A stretch of DNA of 64,000 bases from Porites lobata. Taxonomy: Eukaryota > Cnidaria > Anthozoa > Scleractinia > Poritidae. Shown one piece after another: positions 1-13,900 of the stretch. The notes under the pieces are model-generated. The model was not told the DNA's origin. It worked only from the letters and a program-made list of their open reading frames with translations, and made no database searches. The position numbers and the translations under genes were made by a program. The DNA is taken from positions 1 to 64,000 of the forward strand of contig CALNXK010000535.1 in assembly GCA_942486035.1 (NCBI GenBank). The letters are read 5' to 3'. The stretch's first letter is position 1. Every line of letters starts with the position of its first letter.

Positions 1-135
1 ATTATGTTTAAGTATTAAAAATTTACACCTGCACTTAGGACCCTGATTTAATAATACAACAGTGTTAAAAGCTGAAAATAAAAGTCAGTTGTCTTACTAA
101 CGCCCTGCTCTGGCTATGTCCTGTCTATTTCCAGC

Positions 136-3037
136 ATGAATTTTATTGTAGCACGACTTTGGATTGTGTTGGTGTTCGGTACGATTGTACATGCCAAAAG
201 TAGAATACCTGGCCCTAACATGTTGGCGTTTAATTTTGCTAAGCCGAAAGAGGGAGGAAAGCTGAATGGAAACATGATAAAAGAAATTTCAGTGGATTCA
301 GAAAACCACTGTCAATTTAAGTGCCTTAAAGAAGAAAGGTGTCAATCATATAACTTTGCGACGCTTGAGAATGAAGCAGGTGGATTTGTGTGTCAGCTTA
401 GCAACTCGGATCGATTTAGGAGTCTTGATAACTACAGTCAAGATGGAGATTTCAAGTATGGTGGTCTGAAGGTAGTCTTCGAAGACAAGTTTTAAATTCA
501 ACCAACAATTCACTATCCTTTAAAATTAAGTAAAGATAAATGTCTTATTTTACCGTAGTCAAATTTGCACCTTCTTACAAGTTTGTATCACATGTTTTAA
601 GGCTATGTATTTAGCTAAGAGGCCAGTTATTATCTAAAAAGTTACCTGTTAAAAGTAATAAGAAGAAGAAGAAGAAAAACTTACTGAAGATATAACGAGA
701 CAAATAGCAAAGACGGAGATACTCTGTGGAAAAACTCCTGTTTATTCATTACAACTGAGAAAAAGTGTTACTTCTAGCAGCTTTCTGTAACTAAGACTGT
801 TACTCTCGTTGCCACTGTTTGTGTTATCCGTTACGTTACCGTTTATGTTATTGTTACTGTATTTTCAGAGTGCATGTGAAATGGATGGTTCTCTATGTGG
901 CGCCAAAGGGGTCTGCATCCCTAACTATCAGGATGATAGCGTACGATGCAGTTGTTCCGATGGTTATGCAGGAATCCCTTGCAGTAAGTTTTTACTGACA
1001 TGCTTGGTTGAGGTAATGGAGTCGGCTAATATGTAAAGCGACAAGTACGGTGTGGGGAAAGTGAGATCGACAACTGATTGATAGACGTGTTTTGAGGCTA
1101 CATAAAATTAACTGGTGTCTGATCATGACCAGGTCACGGGACTCCCACTGCATAGTTATTAAATTATTGTGGCACTTGTGAAAAACGTTCAAAATAACCC
1201 AAGTATTTAAAGAAACCGCTAGACACCATCTGGACAAGGATTCATCGGTTCCTTTTGATGCATCAGCATCCGAGTGATCTTGGATCATGAATCCTGATCT
1301 GGATCGTCCCAAAGGAACTCATCCAAAAATGAGAAATCTCTCCTCATTTCAAATCTATCATTTTAAAGCTGGGATGTTTTCAAATAATTTACTTTCATGT
1401 CGGTAGCACATAGTCAAAAGTTGAGTGCACCTAATATAGATCTTATTCTTATGACATTTGCAATAGCAACATCACTTTTTAACACCACACATCCTTTGTT
1501 ATAACTAAATACCTTGGATTTTTTGATGAACAGAACCCAAAAGTTGCGTCCAGCTTCTTCAAGACGGTTTCTCATCCAGTGGCGTGTACATTATCAATCC
1601 AGATGGTGGAATTCCAATTCAAGTGCTGTGTGACATGACTACAGACGGTGGAGGTTGGGCGGTGTTTCAAAGACGTTTGGAGGGTTCCGTTAATTTTTTT
1701 CGTGGGTGGGATTCCTACAAAAACGGGTTTGGAAATCTGAACGGCGAGTTTTGGCTTGGAAACGACAATCTTCACCGTTTAACAGCCGCAGATGAGGTGG
1801 TGCTTAGAGTTGACTTGGAGGATTTTGAAGGAGATATCAGATACGCAGAATACACAACTTTTAACGTGTCTGACCAGAGTGAAAAATATCGTCTGTCCGT
1901 CGGAGGCTACAGCGGTACATCGGGTGATTCAATGAGTTATGAAGGCGACAGTTACTGGGAAGCAGAGTAAGTAAATAAGCCCTTCGGACGGCTAGTGCAA
2001 CGGCCACAGTTGGCTAGCATCAGAACAAGTGCACCATTTGGAAATCTCGAATAAAGTCAATGCTCACCGGAAAGTGTGTCTTGAAAGAGCCTGCTTGTGG
2101 GCTAGATGTTGGCTAGACCTCTAGCATGCGATCGAGCAAGTAGCTAACCCAGTATTTGTTTGCAGAGTCATGCGGTTAGGGTAGCAACATACACAAGCAA
2201 GCAGCGAACGCGGAGCCACGAGCCGCTAGAACCTAGGGCGTTAGTCCAAGAAGAAGAAAAAATACTGCTGACTCTTTTTTTCTTTCTGGAGGCAAAGCAT
2301 AGCTGTCAAGCTAATCTTATTGATTAATTAATCTAATAGACCCCAACTTTATTTTTAGCAATCCGTCTTCTTGTTGGCTTTTCTGATTAACCGTGTTGTT
2401 TTACCAACGTGTTCGCGGTGATTACCTATTTAAGAGAAAAATGATTTAAGGCAAACTGCAGGTGTTGATGGCGACAAACGGATTGTCGAAAAATGAACGT
2501 TGCCGAGCAGCAAACCTCTGAGTACTTTGAGTTTTATTGTCAAAGCTGATACCAAAGTTTTAGACACAGACTTATCCTTCGATGGATCTCTACACGAAAA
2601 ATAATAAACGTTCACTGTTTGTCGTAAACGTGAATGTAAATGTCCAAATTACTTATCAAAAGTAAATCATGAAATGCTCGTTGAAAGCCTGACAGACAAA
2701 CAAATCAGCAGAGTTCGCTGGTGTAACTTCCGGTGCATAAAACACTTGACTGTTTTATCAGGACGACCATCATTTACTTGTTATTAATTTCCCTCGTTTA
2801 CATTTCTATAGTGGCATGCAGTTTTCCACAAAGGACCAGGATAATGACGGAGGAAGTGGCAGCTGCGCTCAACTGTACAAAGGGGCATGGTGGTACAACG
2901 CGTGTCTTTCATCAAACCTGAACGGCTTGTACATTAACGGTGCACATAGTGATGATGGTATTGGTATTAACTGGGGTACCTTTAGAGGCTATTATTACTC
3001 ACTTAAACGGTCAGAGATGAAAGTGAAGCCCAAATAA
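136..3037 (+). CDS. Secreted PAN/apple-EGF-fibrinogen C-terminal domain protein (ficolin/tenascin-like lectin)
   Basis: Four exons: 136-471, 869-983, 1534-1966 and 2812-3037. The phases agree (0, 1, 2) and give 369 aa. Exon 1 starts at the first in-frame Met and encodes a hydrophobic signal peptide (about residues 1-20, ending near IVHAKS) and a PAN/apple module with Cys in CQFKCL, ERCQSY and FVCQL. Exon 2 is one six-Cys EGF module ending CSDGYAGIPC. Exons 3 and 4 form a full fibrinogen C-terminal domain of about 215 aa: SCVQLLQDG and SSGVYIINPDGG at its start, CDMTTDGGGWAVFQRR, then the calcium loop KDQDNDGGSGSC, GAWWYNACLSSNLNG and the terminal YYYSLKRSEMKVKP. All hallmark residues are present, so it should fold, bind calcium and probably recognise acetylated or sugar ligands outside the cell (family knowledge). 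The exact ligand is unknown. A lectin-type immune or matrix role is inference. Confidence 0.88.
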
Positions 3038-3038
3038 A
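3033..3038 (+). promoter_or_regulatory. AATAAA polyadenylation hexamer overlapping the stop codon
   Basis: The stop codon TAA of the fibrinogen-domain gene (3035-3037) lies inside an AATAAA hexamer. If it is used, the 3' UTR would be extremely short. Another AATAAA occurs near 3911, so this copy may be incidental. Confidence 0.3.
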
Positions 3039-5187
3039 ATTTTGTATCTGCTTGCCCCCTTTCTCCACTTCGCTCCAAGTTTTCATTTGTTCATTTGCCA
3101 CCTTAAAATCAATGTTATAAAGCCCTAATCACAACGTTATCTCAACATTCTCACAATATCTGTTGCTGTGACTGTTTAACATTCCATCTCAACATTTTGA
3201 AATGCTGTGAGCTGCTGTGACATGCATCCTTGGAAGGTGCAGGTGCTCTTTCGTTCGCCAACTCGACTGACTGCCCTTCTGGCCCCTGAATCTCCAAGGA
3301 TGTTTTGGATAGGGAAAGGTGAATGAAAGAGTTTTTAAAAAACGTTTTCCCAGCATCGAAATGTGCTATAATATCATATCAATTCAAGCTTTTTGATCAG
3401 CTCTCTCAACTTTGATACCCTTGCGCCATTGTACATACGGATTTCGCGAGGTATTAATGCCTTACTTTCTTATTAATTTTTTTCTCTCCACTATTTGGCG
3501 GGCGCTCAATTGGCCTCATTTGTCTCACATTACCTTATAGGACTGTTTTTTGAACGCTTTCCCCCGCTTTATTGACAATTACAATGTTGCTCAGGAAACC
3601 GGTTCAGAATTCATCCTAAAAACAGTCATACAATGCATTTCGATACAAAACCCACCCAGTTTTAAGACAGATGTTAACGGAACTTGCCCAGCAAACTGCA
3701 CTGTTTTTCGCCCAGACGCAAATGCAAACTGTGATGCAAATCCTTTGTGTGAAAAGGGGAAAGAATTGGACAACATTTTCGGTGTTTTTCTGTTTTAAAT
3801 TATCCGTATTACGCCCTTTTGAATCATAATGACGTTGACAGTTTATGCATCATTGGCAGCAAAAAAACGAAGTCATAATGTGCAAAATTGTGGAGCATGG
3901 AAAGTGATTCAATAAAGTAAAATTAGACAGTTTTTTCGTGCCCTTTAATAGTTTGACTTTTTCTAATAATTTAATGTTTGCGGTTTATTTAACCTATGAA
4001 CCGTTTTAAAACAAAACCTGTACGCAAGGTACTTTAGGTAAATGACTAATACTTAAACAATTAAAGAATTTCGCGGAGGAGTGGAGATGAACTCCTTTAT
4101 AAGAGCCTATGCGGGGAAATGCCGCTGGACAGGGTAGATTTTATCCTAGAAAGGGTTATAAACAGAAGTTGTTGTTGACTTAGACAGAGTGCTAAGTATT
4201 TGGGTTTCCTTTTTGTCCTATAAGCAATTGCACATTTTGATGTAATTGAATTTTAAAACCCCAAACTCCACGAGTTTCTCTTGGGTGTTCACTTAATTCT
4301 TGGTTTGTAACAGCCTGACAAGGTGGCAAAGCTGGCTTACAAAACAATTTTATAAATTATTTTCGCAGAATCCGCATGAAAAAAAAGTTTCATTCACAGT
4401 GGAGGGAAACGCTTTTGTTCTTTTCGACCAACATGGCCTCCGTGACGTCAGGTGCAAACCAGTCATGATTGTTTTCATTGTACCATAATCATTAGACACG
4501 GTCAGCCGTACAGTTTGGCTATCACTCTTATCTATGACATAATATATCACTATGGCTACAAAATTCAGTAGTACTGTTCAGTAATGATCCCGTCATTGTC
4601 AGGATTGTATATTATTTACATTATAAGATCTTGTGTGTGGTGACAGCGTATTTATCTAAGACTGATTCTGAGTTCAAATAAATTTTTTATTGCGCATAAA
4701 AAAGTTGTCGAGGATATCTTATCCGTAAGCGATTCCATCATGAAGAAGTTTCAGCTTTTTTAGTGCTGTGCCGCCAACTTGAAACAAGCGGTTATTACAC
4801 TGGTTCTTAATGATTCTATACTAAAAGCAGTTTTCTAGAAATTCTCACTTTTATTTAAGACCCTTGTTGACAGAGCCTACGTCATGGCATCATCGTGTTA
4901 TTCCACGTCGGGAGGTTAAAACTGACGAACATATCATAATAAAAAATTCATTTTCAGTTTAAAAATAGGTTAACGGTTACTGTATTTTAATTATCAAAAA
5001 TATGAAAATGGCTTGAGTTTTATTACCAATTGAATTCACATTCTTCTTCTCGATACAACAAGGTCCAAGTTTCTGCACCTGTTGCACTTACCGAACTAGT
5101 ACCTTGATAATAACAACACCTAGAAACGAATAATCCTGATTAGCAAAGTGTCCAGGGTTTCCCTTTCTAAAGGTACTTTCAGCCCAT
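3039..5187. other. Intergenic region, no supported gene
   Basis: The 2.1 kb between the fibrinogen-domain gene and the 3' end of the PX/SH3 gene holds only short open frames. The longest (3550-3798, plus, 82 codons) has five scattered Cys but no recognisable domain or splice partners. An AATAAA on the minus strand (5024 to 5019) could serve the PX/SH3 gene. Confidence 0.5.
5019..5024 (-). promoter_or_regulatory. Candidate polyadenylation signal of the PX/SH3 gene
   Basis: Reads AATAAA on the minus strand, about 165 bases beyond the stop codon at 5188. It is supported only by position and hexamer match. Confidence 0.3.
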
Positions 5188-7968
5188 TTACACTGGCTCC
5201 AAGTAATTTGATGGACCCCAACCCAGTTGATTGTTTGAGACTAAAAGCCACCAGCCATTGCTGCTCCGCTTAATTACCTCCACTACGTCTCCCTCGTTGA
5301 TGGTAATTTCGTTTTTGTCTTGAGAGATGTACGTGTATATGGCTTGATACCTCGTGTTCTGGGAATCATTTTCTTGCTCCTTTTCAGAGATGGACTCTAC
5401 AGGAGTTACTTTAATTTCATCAATTCTCGGCTGGGGGCTGCGTCCAGGAGATTTACTTCTTGGCAATGGGATAGGATTTCTTCTTCCTAAGGTCAATGCA
5501 CTTCCATTCACAGAAGACCCGGTTGTTTTCTCAGCCCGCGCTGATGTTGTAACAACATTTGAGGGAGAGGAAACTTGTTTTGAAGCAGTGCTTACCACAC
5601 AACTATCAAAACTATCCGATGTTACCTCGACACCTCCTTCTTCAGGTGCAAAAACATCTGACACGAGGGAGGAGAGACTGCTGCTTGAATAGGAATGATA
5701 TCCACTAGAAAAGGACATTGTATCTCCCTGATTTTGTTCCTCTGCTGTCCTTGTTTCACTGAACTGATGAGGAGGGGTATTTTTATTTGGCTTCTTTTTT
5801 ATCGATCGCTGAACCTGAGATGGAAAGCGACAAAAAATTTCAAGTTTATTGTTTTACCCTATATACATGGCAAGAACAGCTTTTAAATATTAAAACGCTT
5901 TGCCTGTATGGCGAGCAAGTCCAAAGAATACCCCAGAGCTTATAGGGAATAGGCTCCCTCAATTAACTATTACAAACAAAGAAGTATAAACAGAAGTAAA
6001 TATGGAAAAATCAATGGCAGAATTGTATTAATCATAGTAAGGCTAAAAAAGCGAAGCGAAAGGGAAAATTGGGAAAAAATGAAAATGAAAATCAAAGGTA
6101 AAGAGAAAATTAAATGAATATTTATGATAAGATGATTGCTTTCAGCTTACAGCAAAAGGTGGCAGCGATACTTGCTGCATTTTGAATTTCAAAACTTAGA
6201 GAGTTAAAGAATTTAGGACCTTGGAAAATGATAGAGAAATTACTTTATATATTAGTCCTGCAATGAAGTAAATAAAAGAGTCGACGTCATACGAATGGAC
6301 CTGGCGTGTCACAGAACACATCTTATTGAAGCAATCAGAAAGTGAGCCGTATTTGTATTGATACATAAATTTTCCTATTCTAAGTTTGTAGATACTCTCA
6401 AGATTCAGAATTCGTAAGTCTTAGAGTAAGTGTGAGCATCGAAAGCACTCCTCAACCTTATTCTTGCGACCCATTTTTAGTAAACATTTGAAGTTTGATG
6501 TGGGTAGGTCGATGCACAGACACTCTCGCAGTAGTATGGGTATATAAGGCTAAAATAAAGTGTCCGTAAGGAGGAATTAATTAGGCAAAAACTTGATTTA
6601 GAAAATTAATTAATATGGTTTTGAGCAATTTTCTTGCAACATGATGTATACTAAAAATTCAATGAGTGTTTTGTCAGTGCGGATTCTCGAACCGGGCACT
6701 TAGAAGAAGATTTTTCAATCACAACGTTTTTTTGAAAAAAAAAGAGAAACTCTCATTCACAAGTTTTTTGCAAACGGACCAATAATGTTTTAAGTATCTC
6801 AAAGATGCAATTGCTGAGAAATTTATAACCGCTTGAAGTTTCCTGACCTCTCCGGAAACTGCTCCCTTATGAATTGCTGGAAAAAGCTGCACGGGAGATG
6901 CTTGGTTCGCAAAGTTTTTCCACCTCCAGAAATTCAACTTACTACATTTTCAGCGATTTTCTTTGTCGCAATTGAAGAATTGCGCCATAAACTGCCCAAA
7001 ATTTTGGTAAGAAGTTTCGGTAGAGTATTACTTCTTTCGCAGCTGTTCTTTGTGTTATCGCAACGACGAAAGGAGCGTAGCCTTACGACACGAGACTAGC
7101 AAAAGTTGGGAATATCCGTGAATAATATTATAGACACAACCTTTTTGATTCAATCTCAGTCGAATTTTTCCTAAAAACGACATTGTACAAGAAACGCCTG
7201 TTTTTAAAACTTGAATTCCTGCTCCGTAGCTTAAATCTAAGAAAGCTTTCTCGAGTGATTCATTACATTTTGGATCGAAATTAACAAATTGCAAAAGAAG
7301 GAAGTTACCTGAGAGGAAGGAAAAGTTCAGACGGTTCTTTCAACGCCTGCTTTATTGTTCCGTTGGCAAAAAAAACTGACAATCTTTTAGGTTTTTTTTA
7401 AAAAAAACATGTTGTTAATATATAACCTTCTTCCAATTAATTAACCGCAACGATTTAATACCGAAAGAATGAACGGATCCTTATCTTAAGGCTGTTTAAT
7501 AACTCGCTCGTAATAACTTCTCTACAGAAACTATATAAAGGAAGAAAGATCGTAGCGATTAAAAGCAACACTGGATAAAAATGGAAGATGTCTCCTCAGG
7601 GATTCATATCACCTGTGCAATATTACAATCAAACCCAGCGAATACAGACACTGAGGGGGCCATAGACACTGTCCATATTAAAGGGATATCCGTATTTAGT
7701 AAAATCCAAGTAGTGGTCTATTATCAATGCTGCGTTCTGATTGGTTGAGCTGCCACTAGGCTATATGTTATAGCCCACTAGTAGCAAAAAGCGCCGGCCT
7801 TTTGGCGGCAAAAAAGGATTAAAGTCTAGCTTTATCCAGCTAAAGTTGTTTTGTCTCGATATTTTTGACCAGCTAGTAGGATTTTACTAAAACAATTATT
7901 CCTCGAGCCCGAATGGGCTCTGAGTCAATAGTCCATTCGGCCCTCGGCCTCATGGGCTATTTACTCAG

Positions 7969-7999
<31 letters not shown>

Positions 8000-10900
8000 T
8001 GAGCGGGTTGAATTTTGAGAAAATTTTAAGGGTTTTCTTTCCCCAGAGACACAGTCAACTGTCCGTAATAATGAGGTGTCCTTATTAGGTGGGTGTCCGT
8101 AAAGCGGGGTTTGACTGTATTATTTTTGTCTGAGGTTAAGAGAGTTTGAAGACAAATTTGACCATGCAAGAACCTTACCATGCTTCGCCTTGAGGGGAGT
8201 GATCTTCTTCCTCTCTCACTATCACCATTTTCAAAAACTACGATGAGAAAGAAAAATCACTGAAGAAATTCATCAAATAAAGCTACATGGATTATATAGG
8301 AAGCCACCGAATGGTTAGCGTGATTGTCGGGTAGGTATTGAGGGGGTAAGCCCGAGTACAATTCCCATAGCAACCAGACCAACACCTACAGTATTTAAAA
8401 ATTAATTACATGTAATAAGTAAGTGATGCCTTTGTTTCACGTTTGCATGGGGGACTATTAAGCTATCAAAATAGGAGTACCGCAAAGATCGAAACGAAAA
8501 CATAAATTCTCGTTATATGACTGAAATGTGCGTGTCGGTCTCTCATTGCCATGAAAATTTAATATCCGAGTTGCTACAAGGGGTGAATAAAATGTTAAAA
8601 AATTGTCACTATTAAATGTCACTATGTAACAAATCACCTACCCTCTTCAGAGGACGCGATATCCCCCAGTTCACAAATTTTTCCACTCAATGAAGGCGAA
8701 GAATCATCAGAATCAACTACTCTTGACAAAAACACTGCAGGCACCCAGCCTTCTTTACCTTGGTATCTTAAAGAAGGGAAAAATGAGATGAGTTTTTAAA
8801 ATTTTGTTTACGCTTGTTTGTATCACTCCATAGTTTGTTGAGCAATTTAGTAGGCGCCGAGGAAAGTACTTGGTAGATTGGGTTTAAAACATATTGTTCC
8901 GCCACACGAGAAATCGATAGAGTTGGCGAAAGTAAAATGAGATGCAACGTCTTTTAGCATAGTGCATGTAAAAGGAGAACACTGAACGAACCTTTGTAAT
9001 AAAGAAGCAATCGCGCTTTAAATTTTGAGTGTAAGATTTCAGTGTAATGGCGGCATTGTTCTTAAACCACTTAATTTACTATTGCAAATACGCAACGACA
9101 CTAACAACTCCCAGGAAACATTTCACCATTGTTTACCTGGCTAGCCACCATCCATCTAAGTTTTTTTCTACAACTTTGAGCGTAACACCAATGTCAAAAG
9201 AAAGTTCGTCTTCAGCTCTTGCTTCATAGCTTTGCATTGCCTGATATGCTTCCTCTGTGCATAAAAAAGAAATAATTATATATCATTTATTGATGCCGCA
9301 TATGGCTACGTAGCTGACAGACATTATGAACCAATCTTTCTATAATAAATTGGCATAGTTTAGGCAAAACAACCAATATGCTCCTAGCTTGTAGGGGAGT
9401 AGTCATGATATTTTTTCCCAAATGCACCCTATCCCGTAAGTTCAACACATTGGATGGACTGGCGATTGGGTCGTTATCCATTTTGTAGCCTTTCGTTTTA
9501 CCGAACCAAACGCTATAACATAACCATAGTTCTAGGGGGTTCTGGGGCATGCTTCCTCGGAAAGATTTGAAATTTAGGTCAGTGTAAAATAGCTGAAATT
9601 GCCTTTAAAAGAAAGGTAAGGGACTTTGAGCACCAAATTTAGGCGCAAACCTTGAAAGGGCATTTCTCCCTCTGAAAATTTTAACTCGAGCTGCTATGAA
9701 GTGCTGTTTTCAGGCTTTTCCCCACAACATTTTGCAAAAAGATAGAAAAATTACACAACGAACATTGCCGTGACGTTTTGAAGAAGATCTTATCAATTCA
9801 ATGGTTGAAAATCAACCTATTTTACATTTTCATAATATTGCTTTGATTAAGGAAGTTTCACCTCCTAACAGAAGGAGGGAGGTAGCATGCACACGTATTC
9901 TGGTCAACCGTAATGCAAACGGTGCACGCGGCTGAAGTTGGCTCTGGACGCGCGAGATCTCGTCGAGTTCTATGTAAATCTGCGCCGTCTTGAAAAACTG
10001 ATGCGCAGTAGAGTTGGGCAGTGCAAAACAGAGAAATGAAATTAAAGGCGATCGCGCAATACCTCTCTTCATCGACGCCAACGTTTTACCCTTGAACTTT
10101 TTATATTACCAGACTATATCTAATCTTATGCATGATGTCCATAACAATAAGGCACCTTCTGGCATTATAAATCTATTTCACAAGACAAGTAGTTGCCACT
10201 CTTACAACACAAAAGCATCGGTTTCAGGAAATTTCATGTAAACAGTTCCGATCTAGAATTATGTAAACTTTCTTTCTCTCGCTTTGGGGCTAAGCTGTGG
10301 AATGAGATATCCTATCGCATCAGTCAAAAAAAAAATCCGCAATATACTATATTGATATGCCCATCTTAATTAACAAGGTAAAATTAGCCAAAAATGTCGA
10401 AAAATAAATTCTTGCTTATTAGTTTCTACTTTTTCAATTTATTTGTTTAATTCTTCTCCTCTATCGTGTTATCTAGTCCTCATTTGATTCATTTATTTGT
10501 AAACTGTAAATAGCCTTGCTAGCCTTGCGGGCAATGCTTCTATAATATTATCTGTTTATTAATAAAGTTTGCTGTTGTTATTTGCTGAATATCGGAGTTC
10601 TATTACTAAAAAAGGCCTGCGCTAATCTTAGCCTTTAAATAATGAAGCAAAAGCCTGGTGAAACAACTAGACATTAACTGAAAAGTCCGGTTAACGAATA
10701 TGCCGCAGGAAGTAGCATGCGTAGAAGATCTGATCAGCAAAAATATATCAAGAACTATCAAGAACGGTGTCGTGTTGATGTCTTGCAAAGGTAATTTTTA
10801 CGTAGCACGATCAGATTTACAGATTTATGTCCACTTGCTTAATAATACTCACAATCTTACCTTGACCAGGTGCAAAGATTTTGGAGGCAGTGATCTCTGC

Positions 10901-13900
10901 GCCATCATCAGTAGGCTCCAAATGTGACGCAGGAGCCCAGCCTATCTCGCCTTGATGATCAACCAACCACCAACCTTTAAAAAAATTGTACATGTATTAA
11001 ATTATCATCACTAAAGATTTAAATTATTTGAGGTTAATTAAAAAGCGAACGCTCCAGATAATCGTAAAAGGTTAAGACAACAAATTTAAGTCAGCGAGCG
11101 TTTCTAAACAAAGTTGGCTGAAAAATTGCCCGGCTTATCTCTAACCAAAGTCGCTCTTTTCGAGAACATCAACACTGTCACCAGCTGTAAGTGAAATATC
11201 GTTCTTGTTCTTCTTTTTGTAGTCAGCAATGACTATGTACTGCTCAAACACCACAGGTCCTGATATCTCAACAATTTCGGGATCATTACCTGTAGTAAAA
11301 CAGGAAAAGTAAAATTAAATTCACACATAAAAAAATTGTTCTTACATACACGGAAAGCACTGTAGCCACTGCATCATCCTTTCAAAGTTTGTGTAGTTGC
11401 TTATCCTAGTTAGCATGTTGGGGATTTGCCCTGGCAATGAGAATACATGGACTTTCTCATGTCAAAAATGGCCTGTGTTACCCCTAGGGAAAAAGATTTC
11501 AGTCACTTACTTTCATTGGTCTTGTCATCAGTTTTACTAGATCTGAAAATGAAACAAGTATAAAATACAATATGAAACGAAGATTTGAACAATTTGTGGC
11601 TTAACATATGTATAAAAATCCTTCTGTTTTATCTCCATTTGTAATATTTTAATCATGCACTTTTCATCACCAAATTCAATTCGGCATCATTTAATTTATT
11701 TTGTTTAACAGATATGCAGACAGAAAAGATTACCCTCCATATTAATATAACTGAGTAAAATTGAAATTATTTAACTTAACACTTGAGATAAAGTCGTTGA
11801 TGACGATGAAGATGACGATAATAATGACGGCGATGAACACCGGTAAAAACAATAATAATTATTATGATAGTGTGTTAATGGCATTAATCAAAATCAATAT
11901 ATCTAGGATCAGAGAGAAAATTATGAGGGATAAAATATAATATGGAGTTTAAGCTTCATGAGACGGCAGACGGCAAACGTCAGATTCAAGTTGAGAATTT
12001 CTCAAAATAGAAAATGAGCAGATAAAAAGAGCTCAAAACAATTCTTATGAATAAAGAATTACCTGAAACTACTAATTTATGCGTAGAAATAATGAACAGT
12101 AAGCGGCAAGCAATGGGGAAACTTAGTCACGTGGCACCAATTCGTGTTTGCTGTTTGACGTAAACGTGATGCTTAACCTCTCTTATGTTACTTACGTTCC
12201 ATGAGGACGCAAATCACTGAGGCGAACTCGGCAAAAGAGAAGGATAGCTTTGCAGTTTGAAATGTCATCAGGAGCGTTGATAAGGTCCTTGTAAATAACA
12301 CAGAAAAAAATGCCGAGAATAAGCCAGCAATATAATCCACTAGATTTGTAGAACTCGCCATTGTAACCTAGGGATAATGTAGATCTCAACAATTTTATAA
12401 TTTGGTATCATCTTGTCTCTATACTCACGTGAAAATAATTGTTTAAAGATTGTCTTCGTTTGCATGTTCCGTCCTTGAAACAAAACTGGCAGTTTTCAGA
12501 AAATTTTCTTCCTGAAAAAGAACAACATCGAACCAAAATTGCATTTGGGCCAGTTTCGTAACTTGACCGCAGATATTCTAAATGTTTACGACCATAGTCA
12601 GTAAACAAAAATTTGTGTCAATTGAATGAGTTGATATAGTCATACAAGTTACTAAAGTAAAAAGATATATAAGCTGAAGTCGCTTCTTCAGATTTCTTCC
12701 CACGACAACATAGCACCATAGTTTCTTTACCAACTAAATCCTTCACTCCTTTATTATGAACAATTAATTTGGGAATCTTTCAGTTAGGTCATTTTTTCCC
12801 TCACCTTTTAACATGGGAATTTCTTTGCCAGAGCCCTTCGGACATTCTTTTTTGAGGTATTCCTATAGGAAAAATTTTCATTATTTTCAGCAAAATAACA
12901 TAATTCTATTCCCTCTTTGCGTATGGTTCTAATATAGCTCATGACCCAACTTTGTGTTTTATATGATAAAATCCAGTCGCCTTCAGTGGAACTTTGATGT
13001 TAGGTATCTCGTTGACATCGAGTAGAAAAAATTACTTTAATTTGGCCGTTAACTTAGATAATGTGTTGGCAAAGTATATAATAAAAAAGCGACTGACGAC
13101 TTGTCGGAAACAATAATTAAGGAACAGTTACAGTTGCCTTTGTTTTTCCTCGAGTCCAGATGTTTCCCTCGACGAAACTTCAGGACTTGCAGGAAAACAA
13201 AACAAACTGGTTTCCTGAGTGACCTGACATTAGGTGTTTTATTCCCAGACCTTCACTTCAGACAGTGACAATAGAATGAATCAAAACAGTCAGAACAATG
13301 TCTATACTTTTCAAGCTTTATAACAACAGAACTTTAATTCCATGTTGGTCAGTGTTGTATTCATCCACGAAAGTGAAAACTGGCAGTTTTATCCCCACCT
13401 TCTGTCACACCACTTTCCACCATGCCTTGATCACGTACTAATATATCCAGAGCGGAGTACACTAGTTGATCCCGAGCTCACGAGTAACAATCGTTGCGTT
13501 AAAGAAATATTATTGGGTTTTGTATGGGGATTTTAGCGATTTTATTTATTTATTTTATTTTATTTGCTACAAAATAATTACAAAAAATATAGGAAAAGAA
13601 GAAAAAAAGAAGTGGCGAGGAGACCTAACAGAAACTATAGGAGCTTATGAGAGATTAGGCCTCCTCGAACTATGAGCTAGAGCTGTTTCACATTAATTGA
13701 AGACAAGAGGGCCAAAAAGTCGAAGATGGAGAGATTTATGAACTGTTTTCATACTTACTCAATAATTTAATCTTCAGTTTTTTCTTAAAAGAGGAGAGGG
13801 ATTGAGAATTGATGACCTAGTTGTCAAGTGAATTAAAGAACTTAGGCCCTTGAAAAAAGGGCGAGAACTTCTTCGTGTTTGTACGACAATACGGTAGACG

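Noticed and set aside
3550..3798. 82-codon plus-strand frame with several Cys
   Set aside because: No signal peptide, domain or splice partner fits, and it is not in phase with the fibrinogen-domain gene.
8283..8360. Possible tRNA gene
   Set aside because: Only box-like words are present and no cloverleaf or anticodon stem can be formed.
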